This document shows, piece by piece, positions 1 through 10,535 of a stretch of DNA of 64,000 nt (position 1 is its first letter; each line of letters opens with the position of its first letter). The notes under the pieces were generated by a model that worked only from the letters and a program-made list of their open reading frames with translations, did no database searches and was not told the origin of the DNA. Source of the stretch: Pseudomonas putida S13.1.2 (lineage in GTDB: Bacteria; Pseudomonadota; Gammaproteobacteria; Pseudomonadales; Pseudomonadaceae); NCBI RefSeq assembly GCF_000498395.2, contig NZ_CP010979.1:124001-188000 (forward strand), written 5' to 3'. Both the position numbers and the translations under genes were made by a program.

Positions 1-3000
1 TCCATCATATTGACCACGTTTAACCGTCCGCAATTGCTAAGGGATGCGCTGAACAGCGTTGCCCATCAGTCCTTCAAGGACTTTGACGTCATTCTGGTCA
101 ACGATAACGGCGACCCGGTCGAGTCGCTGCTGGCTGACTACGATTTCCCCATCACCTATATCCGCCAAGGCCGTAATCGCGGCCCGGCCGCTGCGCGTAA
201 TGCCGCTTTGCACCTGGCCCGTGGTCGTTATGTCGTCTATCTGGACGATGACGACCTGTACCTGCCTGACCATCTTGAAACATTGGCCAAAGCGCTGGAT
301 ACCCACCCCGACAGTGTGGTGTATACGGATGCAGTCTTCATTCAGGAAACGCTTGCGGCAGGCAAGCGGACCGAAGTGGCGCGCGAGCAACGCTATCCCC
401 ACGAGGCGTACTCCAGGGAGCGTTTGCTGGTCAACAACTACATCCCGATCAACACCTTTGCCTGCCCACGCGCGCTTGCACTTGCCGTGGGGGACTTCGA
501 CGAGTCCCTGGCAGGGTTGGAAGATTGGGATTTCCTCATGCGCCTGAGCGCGCGAAGCGCCTTCCATCATGTTCGCTGTGAGACGGTGGAAGTCCGTATG
601 CGCCGTGATGACAGTGCGCCGGCTCGACGTTCCGAGCAGGCACTGAAAGATTACCCAGCGCTTTATCGCGAGTTGTATGCGCGCCATAGCGACGTTGGCA
701 ACGAGGAAGTAGAGCGCGGGCGCCAGGAGATGCTGGAGCATCTGGGTGGCAAGCCCAAGGCGTTGACGCTGCAAACCTGGCTGGGCGAACGTGTTCCGGA
801 TGCCATGCAGAGCCGCCTGATCGAACAGCGTCTGCACGCCCATCAGGGCGGCCCTGTGATCGGCATTATCGTGGTGGACGCTGATGGGCACGCAGATGCA
901 TTGAAAGCTTCTCTGCAAAGCCTGAACAGCGATCACTGCCTTTATTCCACGTTGAAAATTGTCGCGTTGACGCCGGGCGAGGCGCCCGCGACTTCGGCGC
1001 AGGATACGCTGCATTTCATGCGTTTGACCGATGCCAGCCTGAGCGATCAGCTGAACCAGGCAGTTCAGGCGGGTGAATTCGACTGGTTCATGCTGGTAGA
1101 GGCGGGGAGTGAGTTCACTGCAAGTGGCTTGCTGATTGCCGCGCTTGACCTGTTGGCGGCGCCGGGCTGTCGGGCCGTTTATGGTGATGAAGGTTTGCGT
1201 TGCGCCGGGTCGGAAATGGGCGCTGCGCTGCGCCCTGATCTCAACCTTGACCTGCTGCTCAGTTTGCCGGCAAGCCTGTCACGCCACTGGCTGTTCAACC
1301 GTCAGGTGTGGCTGGAAATGGGCGGCTTCCGCCAGGAAGCGGGCCAGGCGTTCGAGCTGGATTACATTCTGCGCCTGATCGAATCTGCCGGTTTCGAGGG
1401 GCTGGGGCATATCAGCGAGCCGTTGTTGGTCTGCGATGCCCCGTCGCTGCGCGACTGCCCGGACGAGCGCGGGGTCATCCAGCGCCATCTGCATGCACGC
1501 GGTTTTGCCCAGGCGCGCATCGGGTCTCGTCTGCCCGGGCGTTATGATCTGGACTATGGCGCCCCCGGCGACGCGCCGGTCAGCATCCTGATCCTGCTCC
1601 AGGGCAACAGCACCGAGCGGGTGCAGCGTTGCATGGAAACCATTCTGGAGAAGACAACCTATCGAAACTACGAGGTGCTGCTGCTGGCGCGTGATAATGC
1701 CGGCCCGGCAGTAAACGGCTGGCTCGACAACGTTGCCCGGCTTGGCACCGATGCCATTCGTTGCATGCGTTTCCCGGCTGGCATGGCGCCTGTGCAAATG
1801 CGCAACCAGGCAGCCGGGCAGGCCCGTGGTGATTTCCTGCTGTGGCTGGACGAAGGCGCTGCGGTGCTCGATAACGATTGGTTGCAGCAGATGCTCAACC
1901 ACGGCATGCGCCAGGAAGTCGGCGTGGTGGGGGCCAAACTGGTGGCGGGGGACGCTACCATCAGCCATGCCGGTTTCGTGCTCGGCCTGAATGGCCCTGT
2001 TGGCGAAGCTTTTGCCGGTCAGCCGATGGCCGCGTCCGGCTATCTGCAGCGCCTGCAAGTGGACCAGAACTATGTCGCCGTGAGCGGCAAGTGCCTGCTG
2101 GTGAACAAAAGCCTGTTCCTGGAGGCGGGCGGTTTCGACGAGTCCCCCGAGTTGCAGCGCTGGACGGATGTTGATCTGTGCCTGCGCCTGCACCGTGGCG
2201 GCTACCTGAACGTGTGGACGCCGCGTGTTCAGTTGCTGCTCAGTGAGGATGCTGTAACGCCGGCCACCGCTGCAGAAGAAGATGCCTTGTATGACCGCTG
2301 GCTGCCTGTACTGGCACGTGACCCGCTCCACAACCCGAACTTCTCGCTGTCTTCCAGCAATGGCCTCGGCCTGGCGCCCTCCGGTCTGAGCTGGCGACCG
2401 TTGTCGTCCTGGAAACCGCTGCCGACCATCCTCGCCCATGCGGCGGACAGAGGAGGGTGTGGCAACTACCGGGTCATCCAGCCGCTGGATACGCTCAACC
2501 GCGAGGGGCTGGCCGAGGGGGTGGTGGCGTGGAATTATCTGGCGCCTGCCGAACTTGAGCGTTATCAGCCCGACAGCATCATCCTGCAGCGCCAGGTTGG
2601 CGATGAGCAGATTGAGCATATACGCCGGATGCACGCGTTTTCGCGGGCTTTCAAGGTCTTCGAGCTGGACGACTACCTGCCCAACCTGCCACTCAAGAGC
2701 GTGCACAGGGCGCACATGCCCAAGGACATTTTGCGGTCCATACGTCGCGGTTTGTCCTATGTGGACCGCTTTGTCGTTTCCACGCAGCCGCTGGCCGAGG
2801 CCTTCGCCGGCCTGCATGGCGATATCCGCGTGGTACACAACACGCTGGATACCCGCTACTGGGGGAACCTCAAGGCCCTGCGCCGGCAGTCGCGCAAACC
2901 GCGTGTCGGCTGGGCGGGTGGGGCGAGCCATACGGGCGACCTGGAAGTGATCGCGGACGTGGTCAAGGAATTGGCCAACGAGGTGGAGTGGGTGTTCTTC

Positions 3001-3408
3001 GGGATGTGCCCGGACAAGCTGCGGCCCTATGTTCATGAGTTCCACGAGGGTGTTTCGATTGAGCAATACCCGCGGGTTCTGGCCAGCATGAACCTGGACC
3101 TGGCCCTGGCTCCCGTCGAGCAGAACCTGTTCAACGAGTGCAAGAGCAACCTGCGTTTGCTGGAGTACGGTGCCTGTGGTTACCCGGTGATCGCCAGCGA
3201 CCTGCGTTGCTACCAGGGCTACAGCGATTTGCCGGTCACACTGGTGAAGAACCGTTTCCGTGGTTGGGTAGATGCCATCCGCATGCACATCTCTGATCTG
3301 GATGCCACGGCGAAGGCGGGCGATGCACTGCGCAATGCAGTGCTGGGCACCTGGATGCTCGAAGGTGACAACCTGAGCAACTGGCGCAAGGCCTGGCTGC
3401 CGGACTGA
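1..3408 (+). CDS. Large multi-domain glycosyltransferase (5' end missing)
   Basis: The reading frame is open from base 1, and its first residues (S-I-I-L-T-T-F-N-R-P) are the usual beginning of a GT2 fold, so only a few N-terminal codons are probably missing. At least three modules are visible. A GT2 domain spans about residues 1-230, with the acidic DXD-type stretch in YVVYLDDDDLYLPDHLE. A second, more degenerate GT2-like segment covers about 280-480. A third GT2 domain covers about 520-745 and contains WTDVDLCLRLHRGG. A C-terminal GT-B-like domain (about 800-1132) ends with CKSNLRLLEYGACGYPVIAS, typical of nucleotide-sugar binding in GT1/GT4 proteins. No signal peptide or membrane segment is seen. 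Large proteins like this occur in Pseudomonas flagellin-glycosylation islands; the position just upstream of fleSR suggests flagellin or surface-glycan modification, but the acceptor is inferred. Confidence 0.85.
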   Translation, partial: SIILTTFNRPQLLRDALNSVAHQSFKDFDVILVNDNGDPVESLLADYDFPITYIRQGRNRGPAAARNAALHLARGRYVVYLDDDDLYLPDHLETLAKALDTHPDSVVYTDAVFIQETLAAGKRTEVAREQRYPHEAYSRERLLVNNYIPINTFACPRALALAVGDFDESLAGLEDWDFLMRLSARSAFHHVRCETVEVRMRRDDSAPARRSEQALKDYPALYRELYARHSDVGNEEVERGRQEMLEHLGGKPKALTLQTWLGERVPDAMQSRLIEQRLHAHQGGPVIGIIVVDADGHADALKASLQSLNSDHCLYSTLKIVALTPGEAPATSAQDTLHFMRLTDASLSDQLNQAVQAGEFDWFMLVEAGSEFTASGLLIAALDLLAAPGCRAVYGDEGLRCAGSEMGAALRPDLNLDLLLSLPASLSRHWLFNRQVWLEMGGFRQEAGQAFELDYILRLIESAGFEGLGHISEPLLVCDAPSLRDCPDERGVIQRHLHARGFAQARIGSRLPGRYDLDYGAPGDAPVSILILLQGNSTERVQRCMETILEKTTYRNYEVLLLARDNAGPAVNGWLDNVARLGTDAIRCMRFPAGMAPVQMRNQAAGQARGDFLLWLDEGAAVLDNDWLQQMLNHGMRQEVGVVGAKLVAGDATISHAGFVLGLNGPVGEAFAGQPMAASGYLQRLQVDQNYVAVSGKCLLVNKSLFLEAGGFDESPELQRWTDVDLCLRLHRGGYLNVWTPRVQLLLSEDAVTPATAAEEDALYDRWLPVLARDPLHNPNFSLSSSNGLGLAPSGLSWRPLSSWKPLPTILAHAADRGGCGNYRVIQPLDTLNREGLAEGVVAWNYLAPAELERYQPDSIILQRQVGDEQIEHIRRMHAFSRAFKVFELDDYLPNLPLKSVHRAHMPKDILRSIRRGLSYVDRFVVSTQPLAEAFAGLHGDIRVVHNTLDTRYWGNLKALRRQSRKPRVGWAGGASHTGDLEVIADVVKELANEVEWVFFGMCPDKLRPYVHEFHEGVSIEQYPRVLASMNLDLALAPVEQNLFNECKSNLRLLEYGACGYPVIASDLRCYQGYSDLPVTLVKNRFRGWVDAIRMHISDLDATAKAGDALRNAVLGTWMLEGDNLSNWRKAWLPD

Positions 3409-3427
3409 TACATGGCCGTAGGCCTGT

Positions 3428-3524
3428 GCCGGCCTCTTCGCGGGTAAACCCGCTCCCACAGGATCAGCACAGGCCTCAAGCCCTGCGCTGATCCTGTGGG
3501 AGCGGGTTTACCCGCTAATGGGCC
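3428..3524. repeat. REP inverted pair, GGGTAAACCC core
   Basis: Two copies of the P. putida-type REP palindrome face each other. Copy one is 3428-3462 (GCCGGCCTCTTCGCGGG then TAAACCCGCTCCCACAGG). Copy two, 3493-3524, is the reverse complement with a degenerate tail. They fill most of the gap between the glycosyltransferase and fleS and may act as a transcription or mRNA-stability boundary. Confidence 0.85.
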
Positions 3525-3551
3525 AGCACAGGCAACCCAAATCCCCATCTC

Positions 3552-3567
3552 CGGCACGGCTATTGCT
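3552..3567 (+). promoter_or_regulatory. Sigma-54 promoter of fleSR
   Basis: CGGCACG-GCTA-TTGCT matches the RpoN -24/-12 consensus, with GG at 3553-3554 and GC at 3565-3566 (exact N10 spacing). It lies 54 bp upstream of fleS. In Pseudomonas fleSR is known to be activated by FleQ with RpoN, so the site fits the gene. Confidence 0.75.
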
Positions 3568-3620
3568 ACACCGCTGGCAACACACCGTTTTTATGACGGT
3601 CAGCCACGCGAGAGAGCACG

Positions 3621-4837
3621 ATGCCCCAGGCCGCCCACGTAACCCGAGCCCCCAATCAGCAGGGGCAAACCCCGGTCGAGCAGGACAGCCACCAGGGTAT
3701 CGAGCAAGCCTTCGCCCTGTTCAACCAGGTGTCCAGCCAACTCAGCCAGTCCTACAGCCTGCTCGAAGCCCGGGTCAGTGAACTCAAAGGCGAGCTGGCC
3801 GTGGTCAGTGCCCAGCGCATCGAAGAGCTGAGCGAAAAGGAACGCCTGGCCAACCGCCTGCAGAACCTGCTGGCCCTGCTACCCGGCGGGGTAATCGTGA
3901 TCGATGGCCATGGCCTTGTACGTGAAGCCAACCCGGCTGCTTGCGAACTGCTCGGTGAACCGCTGATCGGCGAACTGTGGCGCCAGGTGATCGCCCGCAG
4001 CTTTGCGCCGCGCAAGGACGATGGCCACGAAGTCTCGCTACGCGATGGCCGTCGACTGTCCATCGCCACCCGCTCGCTGGATGCCGAACCCGGCCAACTG
4101 GTGCTGCTCAACGACCTGACTGAAACCCGTCGCCTGCAAGACCAACTGGCCCGCCACGAGCGGCTGTCGTCGCTGGGGCGCATGGTCGCCTCGCTGGCCC
4201 ACCAGATCCGCACGCCGTTGTCGGCCGCCATGCTCTATGCCAGCCACCTGGCCGATAGCGAGCAAGCGTTGAGCGCGGAAACCCGCCAGCGCTTCGCCAG
4301 TACCCTGAAGGAGCGCCTGCACGAGCTGGAGCACCAGGTGCGTGACATGCTGGTGTTCGCCCGTGGCGAGTTGCCGCTGGGTGATCGGGTTACCCCGAAA
4401 GCGTTGTTCCAGGCCCTGCAGCAAGCGGCCCAGGTCCATGTTCAAGGGCATGCAGTGCGCTGGCAGTGCGACAGCCATCTGGGCGAGTTGCTGTGTAACC
4501 GCGACACCCTGGTCGGTGCCTTGCTCAACCTGATCGAGAATGCCTTGCAGGCCAGCGAAGGCCCGGGGCGGTTGAAGGTGCACCTGTTCCGCCGCGAGCA
4601 CACCCTGCATATGTGCGTGAGTGATGCCGGTAGTGGTATCGACGCCGAGTTGTTGGCGCGTCTGGGTGAGCCGTTCCTGACTACCAAAGCCACCGGCACC
4701 GGCCTGGGCCTGGCGGTGGTTCAGGCTGTGGTGCGTGCGCACCAGGGTGCAATCAGCTTGCGTTCGAAAGTGGGCCGTGGCACCTGCGTGCGGGTAGAGC
4801 TGCCGCTGATCGACGGGCAATTGGCGGAGGGGGTGTA

Positions 4838-4838
<1 letters not shown>
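3621..4838 (+). CDS. fleS: Flagellar two-component sensor kinase FleS
   Basis: FleS phosphorylates FleR to switch on the class of flagellar genes encoding the basal body and hook. The protein has 405 residues and no membrane segment, as expected for this cytoplasmic kinase. An N-terminal helical region leads into a PAS-like domain (about 85-165), then a HisKA domain with the phospho-acceptor His at residue 194 in SLAHQIRTPL, then a HATPase_c domain with an N box (NLIENAL) and glycine boxes (DAGSGI, GTGLGL). The stop codon overlaps the fleR start (ATGG at 4838), indicating translational coupling. A sigma-54 promoter lies upstream. FleQ, which often precedes fleS in Pseudomonas, is not between this gene and the glycosyltransferase. 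Confidence 0.95.
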
Positions 4839-6193
<1,355 letters not shown>

Positions 6194-6220
6194 CACTGCG
6201 CCCCGCTGTGAATGCAGTCA

Positions 6221-6314
6221 CCCCTGTGGGAGCGGGCGTGCCCGCGAAGAACCCCACGCGGTGGCTGGCACCGGCTGCGCCGGTGTTCGCGGGCTCGCCC
6301 GCTCCCACAGGGGC
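6221..6314. repeat. REP inverted pair, GGGCGTGCCC core
   Basis: CCTGTGGGAGCGGGCGTG CCCGCGAAG at about 6223-6249 is mirrored by TTCGCGGGCTCGCCCGCTCCCACAGG at about 6286-6312, with a small GC hairpin (CACCGGCTGCGCCGGTG) between. It lies between fleR and the fliE promoter and may limit read-through. Confidence 0.8.
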
Positions 6315-6346
6315 CGTGTAAGCCCGTGAAAGGTGATTGCCAAGGC

Positions 6347-6361
6347 TGGCACCTTTGTTGC
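6347..6361 (+). promoter_or_regulatory. Sigma-54 promoter of the fliE operon
   Basis: TGGCAC-CTTTG-TTGC is a near-perfect RpoN site, with GG at 6348-6349 and GC at 6360-6361. It is 63 bp before the fliE start. FleR is the known activator of fliE transcription in Pseudomonas. Confidence 0.85.
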
Positions 6362-6423
6362 TTTACGTAGGCTATTCGCCGCATGAGTGTCAAAAAAATG
6401 CGGCCGCAGGAGAGAGAAGGGTC

Positions 6424-6756
6424 ATGAGCCAAGGTGTTGAATTCAATCGTCTGATGCTGGACATGCGGGCCATGCAGGCCGATGCCATGTCGCTGCCAAA
6501 GGTCACCGCTGCCCCCGAGCTGGCACCGGGGCAGAGTACCTTTGCCGACATGCTTGGCCAGGCCATCGGCAAGGTGCATGAGACGCAGCAGGCATCGACC
6601 CAGCTGGCCAATGCCTTCGAGATCGGCAAGAGCGGCGTCGACCTGACCGACGTGATGATCGCTTCGCAAAAGGCCAGCGTGTCGATGCAGGCCATGACCC
6701 AGGTACGCAACAAGCTGGTCCAGGCGTATCAGGACATCATGCAGATGCCGGTTTGA
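6424..6756 (+). CDS. fliE: Flagellar hook-basal body protein FliE
   Basis: FliE joins the MS ring to the proximal rod and is an early export substrate. The start is ATG 6424, preceded by a purine-rich AGGAGAGAGAAGG at 6409-6420; this gives 110 residues, normal for the family. An upstream ATG is in frame but would extend through the promoter spacer. The C-terminal half carries the conserved [15 protein letters not shown] motif. It is the first gene of fliEFGHIJ, served by a sigma-54 promoter. Confidence 0.96.
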   Translation: MSQGVEFNRLMLDMRAMQADAMSLPKVTAAPELAPGQSTFADMLGQAIGKVHETQQASTQLANAFEIGKSGVDLTDVMIASQKASVSMQAMTQVRNKLVQAYQDIMQMPV

Positions 6757-6771
6757 GGACGGACGTAGACC

Positions 6772-8550
6772 ATGGCTGAAGCAGTCGTCGACAACGCCCC
6801 CGCCAAGACTGGCTCGGCAGCGGCCAAGCGCCCGCTGCCAGGTATGTCGTTCCTGGAAAACATCGCGCAGATGCCCATGCTGCGCCAAGTCGGCCTCATG
6901 GTCGGCCTGGCGGCCAGCGTGGCAATCGGCTTCGCCGTGGTGCTGTGGTCGCAACAACCCGATTACCGTCCGCTGTACGGCAGCCTGTCGGGCATGGACA
7001 CCAAGCAGGTCATGGACACCCTGGGTGCTGCTGACATTCCCTACAACGTTGAGCCCAACTCCGGTGCTCTGCTGGTCAAGGCCGACGACCTCTCCCGTGC
7101 GCGCCTGAAACTGGCGGCCGCTGGCGTGGCGCCCAGCGATGGCAATGTCGGCTTCGAACTGCTCGACAAGGAGCAGGGCCTGGGCACCAGCCAGTTCATG
7201 GAAGCCACGCGCTACCGCCGCAGCCTGGAAGGCGAACTGGCGCGTACCGTTTCCAGCCTTAACAACGTCAAGGCCGCGCGCGTGCACCTGGCCATCCCGA
7301 AAAGCTCGGTGTTCGTGCGTGACGACCGCAAGCCCAGCGCCTCGGTACTGGTCGAACTGTACCCGGGCCGCGCCCTGGAGGCCGGTCAGGTGTTGGCTAT
7401 CGTCAACCTGGTGGCGACCAGTGTGCCGGAGCTGGACAAATCCCAGGTCACCGTGGTCGACCAGAAGGGTAATTTGCTGTCCGAGCAGTTGCAGGACTCT
7501 GCCCTGACCGAAGCCGGCAAGCAGTACGACTACAGCCGCCGCATGGAAAGCATGCTCACCCAGCGCGTGCGCAACATCCTGCAGCCCGTGCTGGGCAATG
7601 ACCGCTACAAGGCCGAGGTGTCTGCCGACCTGGACTTCAGTGCCGTCGAGTCCACCGCCGAGCAGTTCAACCCCGACCAGCCGGCGCTGCGCAGCGAACA
7701 GTCGGTTGACGAACAACGCGCCAGCAGCCAGGGCCCGCAAGGCGTGCCTGGCGCGCTGAGCAACCAGCCGCCAGGCGCTGCCTCGGCACCGCAAACCACC
7801 GGTGGCGCCGCTACCCCGGCCGCAGCCATTCAGCCTGGCCAACCGCTGGTGGATGCCAACGGCCAGCAGATCATGGACCCGGCCACCGGCCAACCGATGC
7901 TCGCACCGTACCCGTCGGACAAACGCCAGCAAAGCACCAAGAACTTCGAGCTGGACCGCTCCATCAGCCACACCCGCCAGCAGCAGGGGCGCATGACCCG
8001 CCTGTCGGTGGCAGTGGTGGTAGACGACCAGGTCAAGATCGACCCGGCCACCGGCAACACCAGCCGTGCACCGTGGGCTGCCGAAGACCTGGCGCGCTTC
8101 ACCCGCCTGGTGCAGGACGCGGTGGGCTTCGACGCCAGCCGTGGTGACAGCGTAACGGTAATCAACGTGCCATTTGCCGCCGATCGTAACGAAGAAATTG
8201 CCGATATCGCCTTCTACCAGCAGCCGTGGTTCTGGGACATCGTCAAGCAAGTGCTGGGCGTGGTGTTCATCCTGGTGCTGGTGTTCGGCGTGCTGCGGCC
8301 GGTGCTCAACAACATCACAGGGGGCGGCAAGCAGGCTGCTTCGGATAGCGACATGGAGCTGGGCGGCATGGTGGGGTTGGATGGCGAACTGGCCAACGAC
8401 CGCGTCAGCCTGGGTGGCCCGACAAGCATTCTGCTGCCTAGCCCGAGCGAGGGTTACGAGGCACAGCTCAACGCAATCAAAGGCCTGGTGGCCGAAGACC
8501 CGGGCCGTGTAGCCCAGGTCGTCAAAGACTGGATCAACGCCGATGAGTGA
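6772..8550 (+). CDS. fliF: Flagellar MS-ring protein FliF
   Basis: FliF (592 residues) forms the inner-membrane MS ring that supports the rotor and export gate. Two membrane segments frame a large periplasmic region: about 41-59 (GLMVGLAASVAIGFAVVLW) and about 486-508 (IVKQVLGVVFILVLVFGVL). The periplasmic part carries the YscJ/FliF-type ring-building domains (PLYGSLSGMDTKQVMDTL onward). A low-complexity Pro/Ala/Gly/Gln stretch at about 320-385 is the usual linker. The cytoplasmic tail ends in VAQVVKDWINADE, the FliG-binding region. Its last codons overlap fliG by 8 bp. Confidence 0.97.
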   Translation: MAEAVVDNAPAKTGSAAAKRPLPGMSFLENIAQMPMLRQVGLMVGLAASVAIGFAVVLWSQQPDYRPLYGSLSGMDTKQVMDTLGAADIPYNVEPNSGALLVKADDLSRARLKLAAAGVAPSDGNVGFELLDKEQGLGTSQFMEATRYRRSLEGELARTVSSLNNVKAARVHLAIPKSSVFVRDDRKPSASVLVELYPGRALEAGQVLAIVNLVATSVPELDKSQVTVVDQKGNLLSEQLQDSALTEAGKQYDYSRRMESMLTQRVRNILQPVLGNDRYKAEVSADLDFSAVESTAEQFNPDQPALRSEQSVDEQRASSQGPQGVPGALSNQPPGAASAPQTTGGAATPAAAIQPGQPLVDANGQQIMDPATGQPMLAPYPSDKRQQSTKNFELDRSISHTRQQQGRMTRLSVAVVVDDQVKIDPATGNTSRAPWAAEDLARFTRLVQDAVGFDASRGDSVTVINVPFAADRNEEIADIAFYQQPWFWDIVKQVLGVVFILVLVFGVLRPVLNNITGGGKQAASDSDMELGGMVGLDGELANDRVSLGGPTSILLPSPSEGYEAQLNAIKGLVAEDPGRVAQVVKDWINADE

Positions 8551-9562
8551 TAACCGAGCCGTTACCGCCAAGCTGAGCCGCGTCGACAAGGCGGCAATCC
8601 TGCTGCTCTCGCTGGGCGAGACCGATGCGGCCCAGGTGCTGCGCCATATGGGCCCCAAGGAAGTGCAGCGGGTGGGTGTGGCCATGGCGCAGATGGGTAA
8701 TGTGCACCGTGACCAGGTCGAGCAGGTAATGAGCGAGTTCGTCGACATTGTCGGCGACCAGACCAGCCTGGGCGTGGGGTCTGATGCCTACATCCGCAAG
8801 ATGCTCAACCAGGCGCTGGGCGAGGACAAGGCCAATGGCCTGGTCGACCGCATCCTGCTGGGTGGCAACACCAGCGGCCTGGACAGCCTGAAGTGGATGG
8901 AGCCGCGCGCCGTAGCCGACGTGATCCGCTACGAGCACCCGCAGATCCAGGCCATCGTGGTCGCTTACCTCGACCCTGACCAGGCCGGTGAGGTGCTGAG
9001 CAACTTCGACCACAAGGTGCGCCTGGACATCGTCTTGCGCGTGTCGTCGCTGAACACCGTGCAGCCGGCGGCGCTGAAAGAGTTGAACCAGATCCTCGAG
9101 AAGCAGTTCTCGGGCAACTCCAACGCCGCGCGTACCACCTTGGGCGGCATCAAGCGCGCTGCCGACATCATGAACTTCCTCGACAGCTCCGTGGAAGGTG
9201 CGCTGATGGACGCGATCCGCGAAGTCGACAGCGACCTGTCGGAGCAGATCGAAGACCTGATGTTCGTCTTCAACAACCTGGCCGACGTCGACGACCGTGG
9301 TATCCAGGCGCTGCTGCGCGAAGTGTCGTCCGACGTGCTGGTGGTGTCGCTCAAGGGTGCAGACGAGCGGGTCAAGGACAAGATTTTCAAGAACATGTCC
9401 AAACGTGCCTCGGAACTGCTGCGCGACGACCTGGAGGCCAAGGGGCCGGTGCGGGTCAGCGATGTGGAAACGGCGCAGAAGGAAATCCTCACCATCGCCC
9501 GCCGCATGGCCGAGGCCGGCGAGATCGTGCTCGGCGGCAAGGGTGCCGAGGAAATGATCTGA
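8543..9562 (+). CDS. fliG: Flagellar rotor switch protein FliG
   Basis: FliG (339 residues) couples the C ring to the MS ring and transmits torque from the stator. The N-domain binds FliF. The middle domain contains the EHPQ motif (YEHPQIQAIVVAYLDP). The C-terminal torque helix carries alternating charges (REVSSDVLVVSLKGADERVKDKIFKNMSKR). It starts inside the end of fliF, indicating translational coupling. A REP pair separates it from fliH. Confidence 0.97.
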   Translation: MSDNRAVTAKLSRVDKAAILLLSLGETDAAQVLRHMGPKEVQRVGVAMAQMGNVHRDQVEQVMSEFVDIVGDQTSLGVGSDAYIRKMLNQALGEDKANGLVDRILLGGNTSGLDSLKWMEPRAVADVIRYEHPQIQAIVVAYLDPDQAGEVLSNFDHKVRLDIVLRVSSLNTVQPAALKELNQILEKQFSGNSNAARTTLGGIKRAADIMNFLDSSVEGALMDAIREVDSDLSEQIEDLMFVFNNLADVDDRGIQALLREVSSDVLVVSLKGADERVKDKIFKNMSKRASELLRDDLEAKGPVRVSDVETAQKEILTIARRMAEAGEIVLGGKGAEEMI

Positions 9563-9602
9563 TCCATCAGGTCAGGAAAAAATGGTGGGGCTGGTGCGGT
9601 CA

Positions 9603-9703
9603 TTGTGGGAGCTGGCTTGCCGGCGATGAGGCCAGCCCAGGCAGAGTCGTTGCATGGCAAGGGCTGCGCCCTTGATCGCCGGCAAGCCAGCTCCCACAAG
9701 GCC
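9603..9703. repeat. REP inverted pair, TGGCTTGCCGGCGAT core
   Basis: TTGTGGGAGCTGGCTTGCCG GCGATGAGGCC (about 9603-9633) and GATCGCCGGCAAGCCAGCTC CCACAAGGC (about 9674-9702) form an inverted pair inside the fliE-J operon. Such elements often modulate expression of the upstream gene relative to the downstream gene by stabilising mRNA 3' ends. Confidence 0.8.
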
Positions 9704-9740
9704 CTTATGGGTCGAACATGCTTGTTGAGTACTTTAAAAC

Positions 9741-10535
9741 ATGTCCAGCAAAGAACATCACCCAAGCGACCTGATCCGTGCCCGCGACCTTGAAGGCGTG
9801 GATGTATGGACGCTGCCCAGCTTCGACCCGCAGCCAGAGCCCGTACCCGAGCCTGAGCCGGAACCCGAGCCGGTCGAGGAAGAAATCGAGGAAGTGCCGC
9901 TGGAAGAAGTCCAGCCGCTGACTTTGGAAGAGCTCGAGGCCATCCGCCAGGAAGCCTACAACGAAGGCTTCGCCACCGGCGAGCGCGAGGGTTTTCACAG
10001 TACCCAGCTCAAGGTCCGCCAGGAGGCCGAGGCGGCCCTGAAGGCCAAGCTCGACAGCCTTGAGCAACTGATGGCCAACCTGATGGAGCCCATCGCCGAG
10101 CAAGACACGCAGATCGAGAAAACCCTCGTGCACCTGGTGGCGCACATGACCCGCCAGGTGATCGGCCGCGAATTGCGCAACGACTCCAGCCAGATCACCC
10201 AGGTGCTGCGCGAAGCCCTGAAGCTGCTGCCCATGGGGGCGGACAATATCCGCATCCACCTCAACCCACAGGACTTCGAACTGGCCAAGGCCCTGCGCGA
10301 ACGCCATGAGGAAAACTGGCGGCTGCTGGAAGACAGCGCACTGCTACCGGGGGGCTGCCGTATCGAGACTGCCCATAGCCGCATCGATGCAAGCATGGAA
10401 ACGCGTATCGAGAAAGCCGTGGCGCAGCTGTTCGACCAGTTGCACGACCATTCCCTGCACCCGGCGGCGCCAGACATGTCGGTAGACCTGAACGCCCCCG
10501 TCGAGCGTTCGGTGGAAAGCCCTGATGCACCTTAA
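9741..10535 (+). CDS. fliH: Flagellar export ATPase regulator FliH
   Basis: FliH (264 residues) binds the ATPase FliI and links it to the C ring and export gate. ATG 9741 is the only usable start because an in-frame TAA lies at 9735; no strong Shine-Dalgarno is visible. After a conserved head ([20 protein letters not shown]) comes a Pro-Glu run ([17 protein letters not shown]), then the long amphipathic segment ([14 protein letters not shown]) and a C-terminal domain (RQVIGREL...ILNPQD-type). It overlaps fliI by 11 bp. Confidence 0.93.
   Translation: MSSKEHHPSDLIRARDLEGVDVWTLPSFDPQPEPVPEPEPEPEPVEEEIEEVPLEEVQPLTLEELEAIRQEAYNEGFATGEREGFHSTQLKVRQEAEAALKAKLDSLEQLMANLMEPIAEQDTQIEKTLVHLVAHMTRQVIGRELRNDSSQITQVLREALKLLPMGADNIRIHLNPQDFELAKALRERHEENWRLLEDSALLPGGCRIETAHSRIDASMETRIEKAVAQLFDQLHDHSLHPAAPDMSVDLNAPVERSVESPDAP

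Noticed and set aside
1279..3459. 726-codon antisense frame opposite the large glycosyltransferase
   Set aside because: The sense strand encodes unambiguous glycosyltransferase motifs; the antisense product is compositionally biased.
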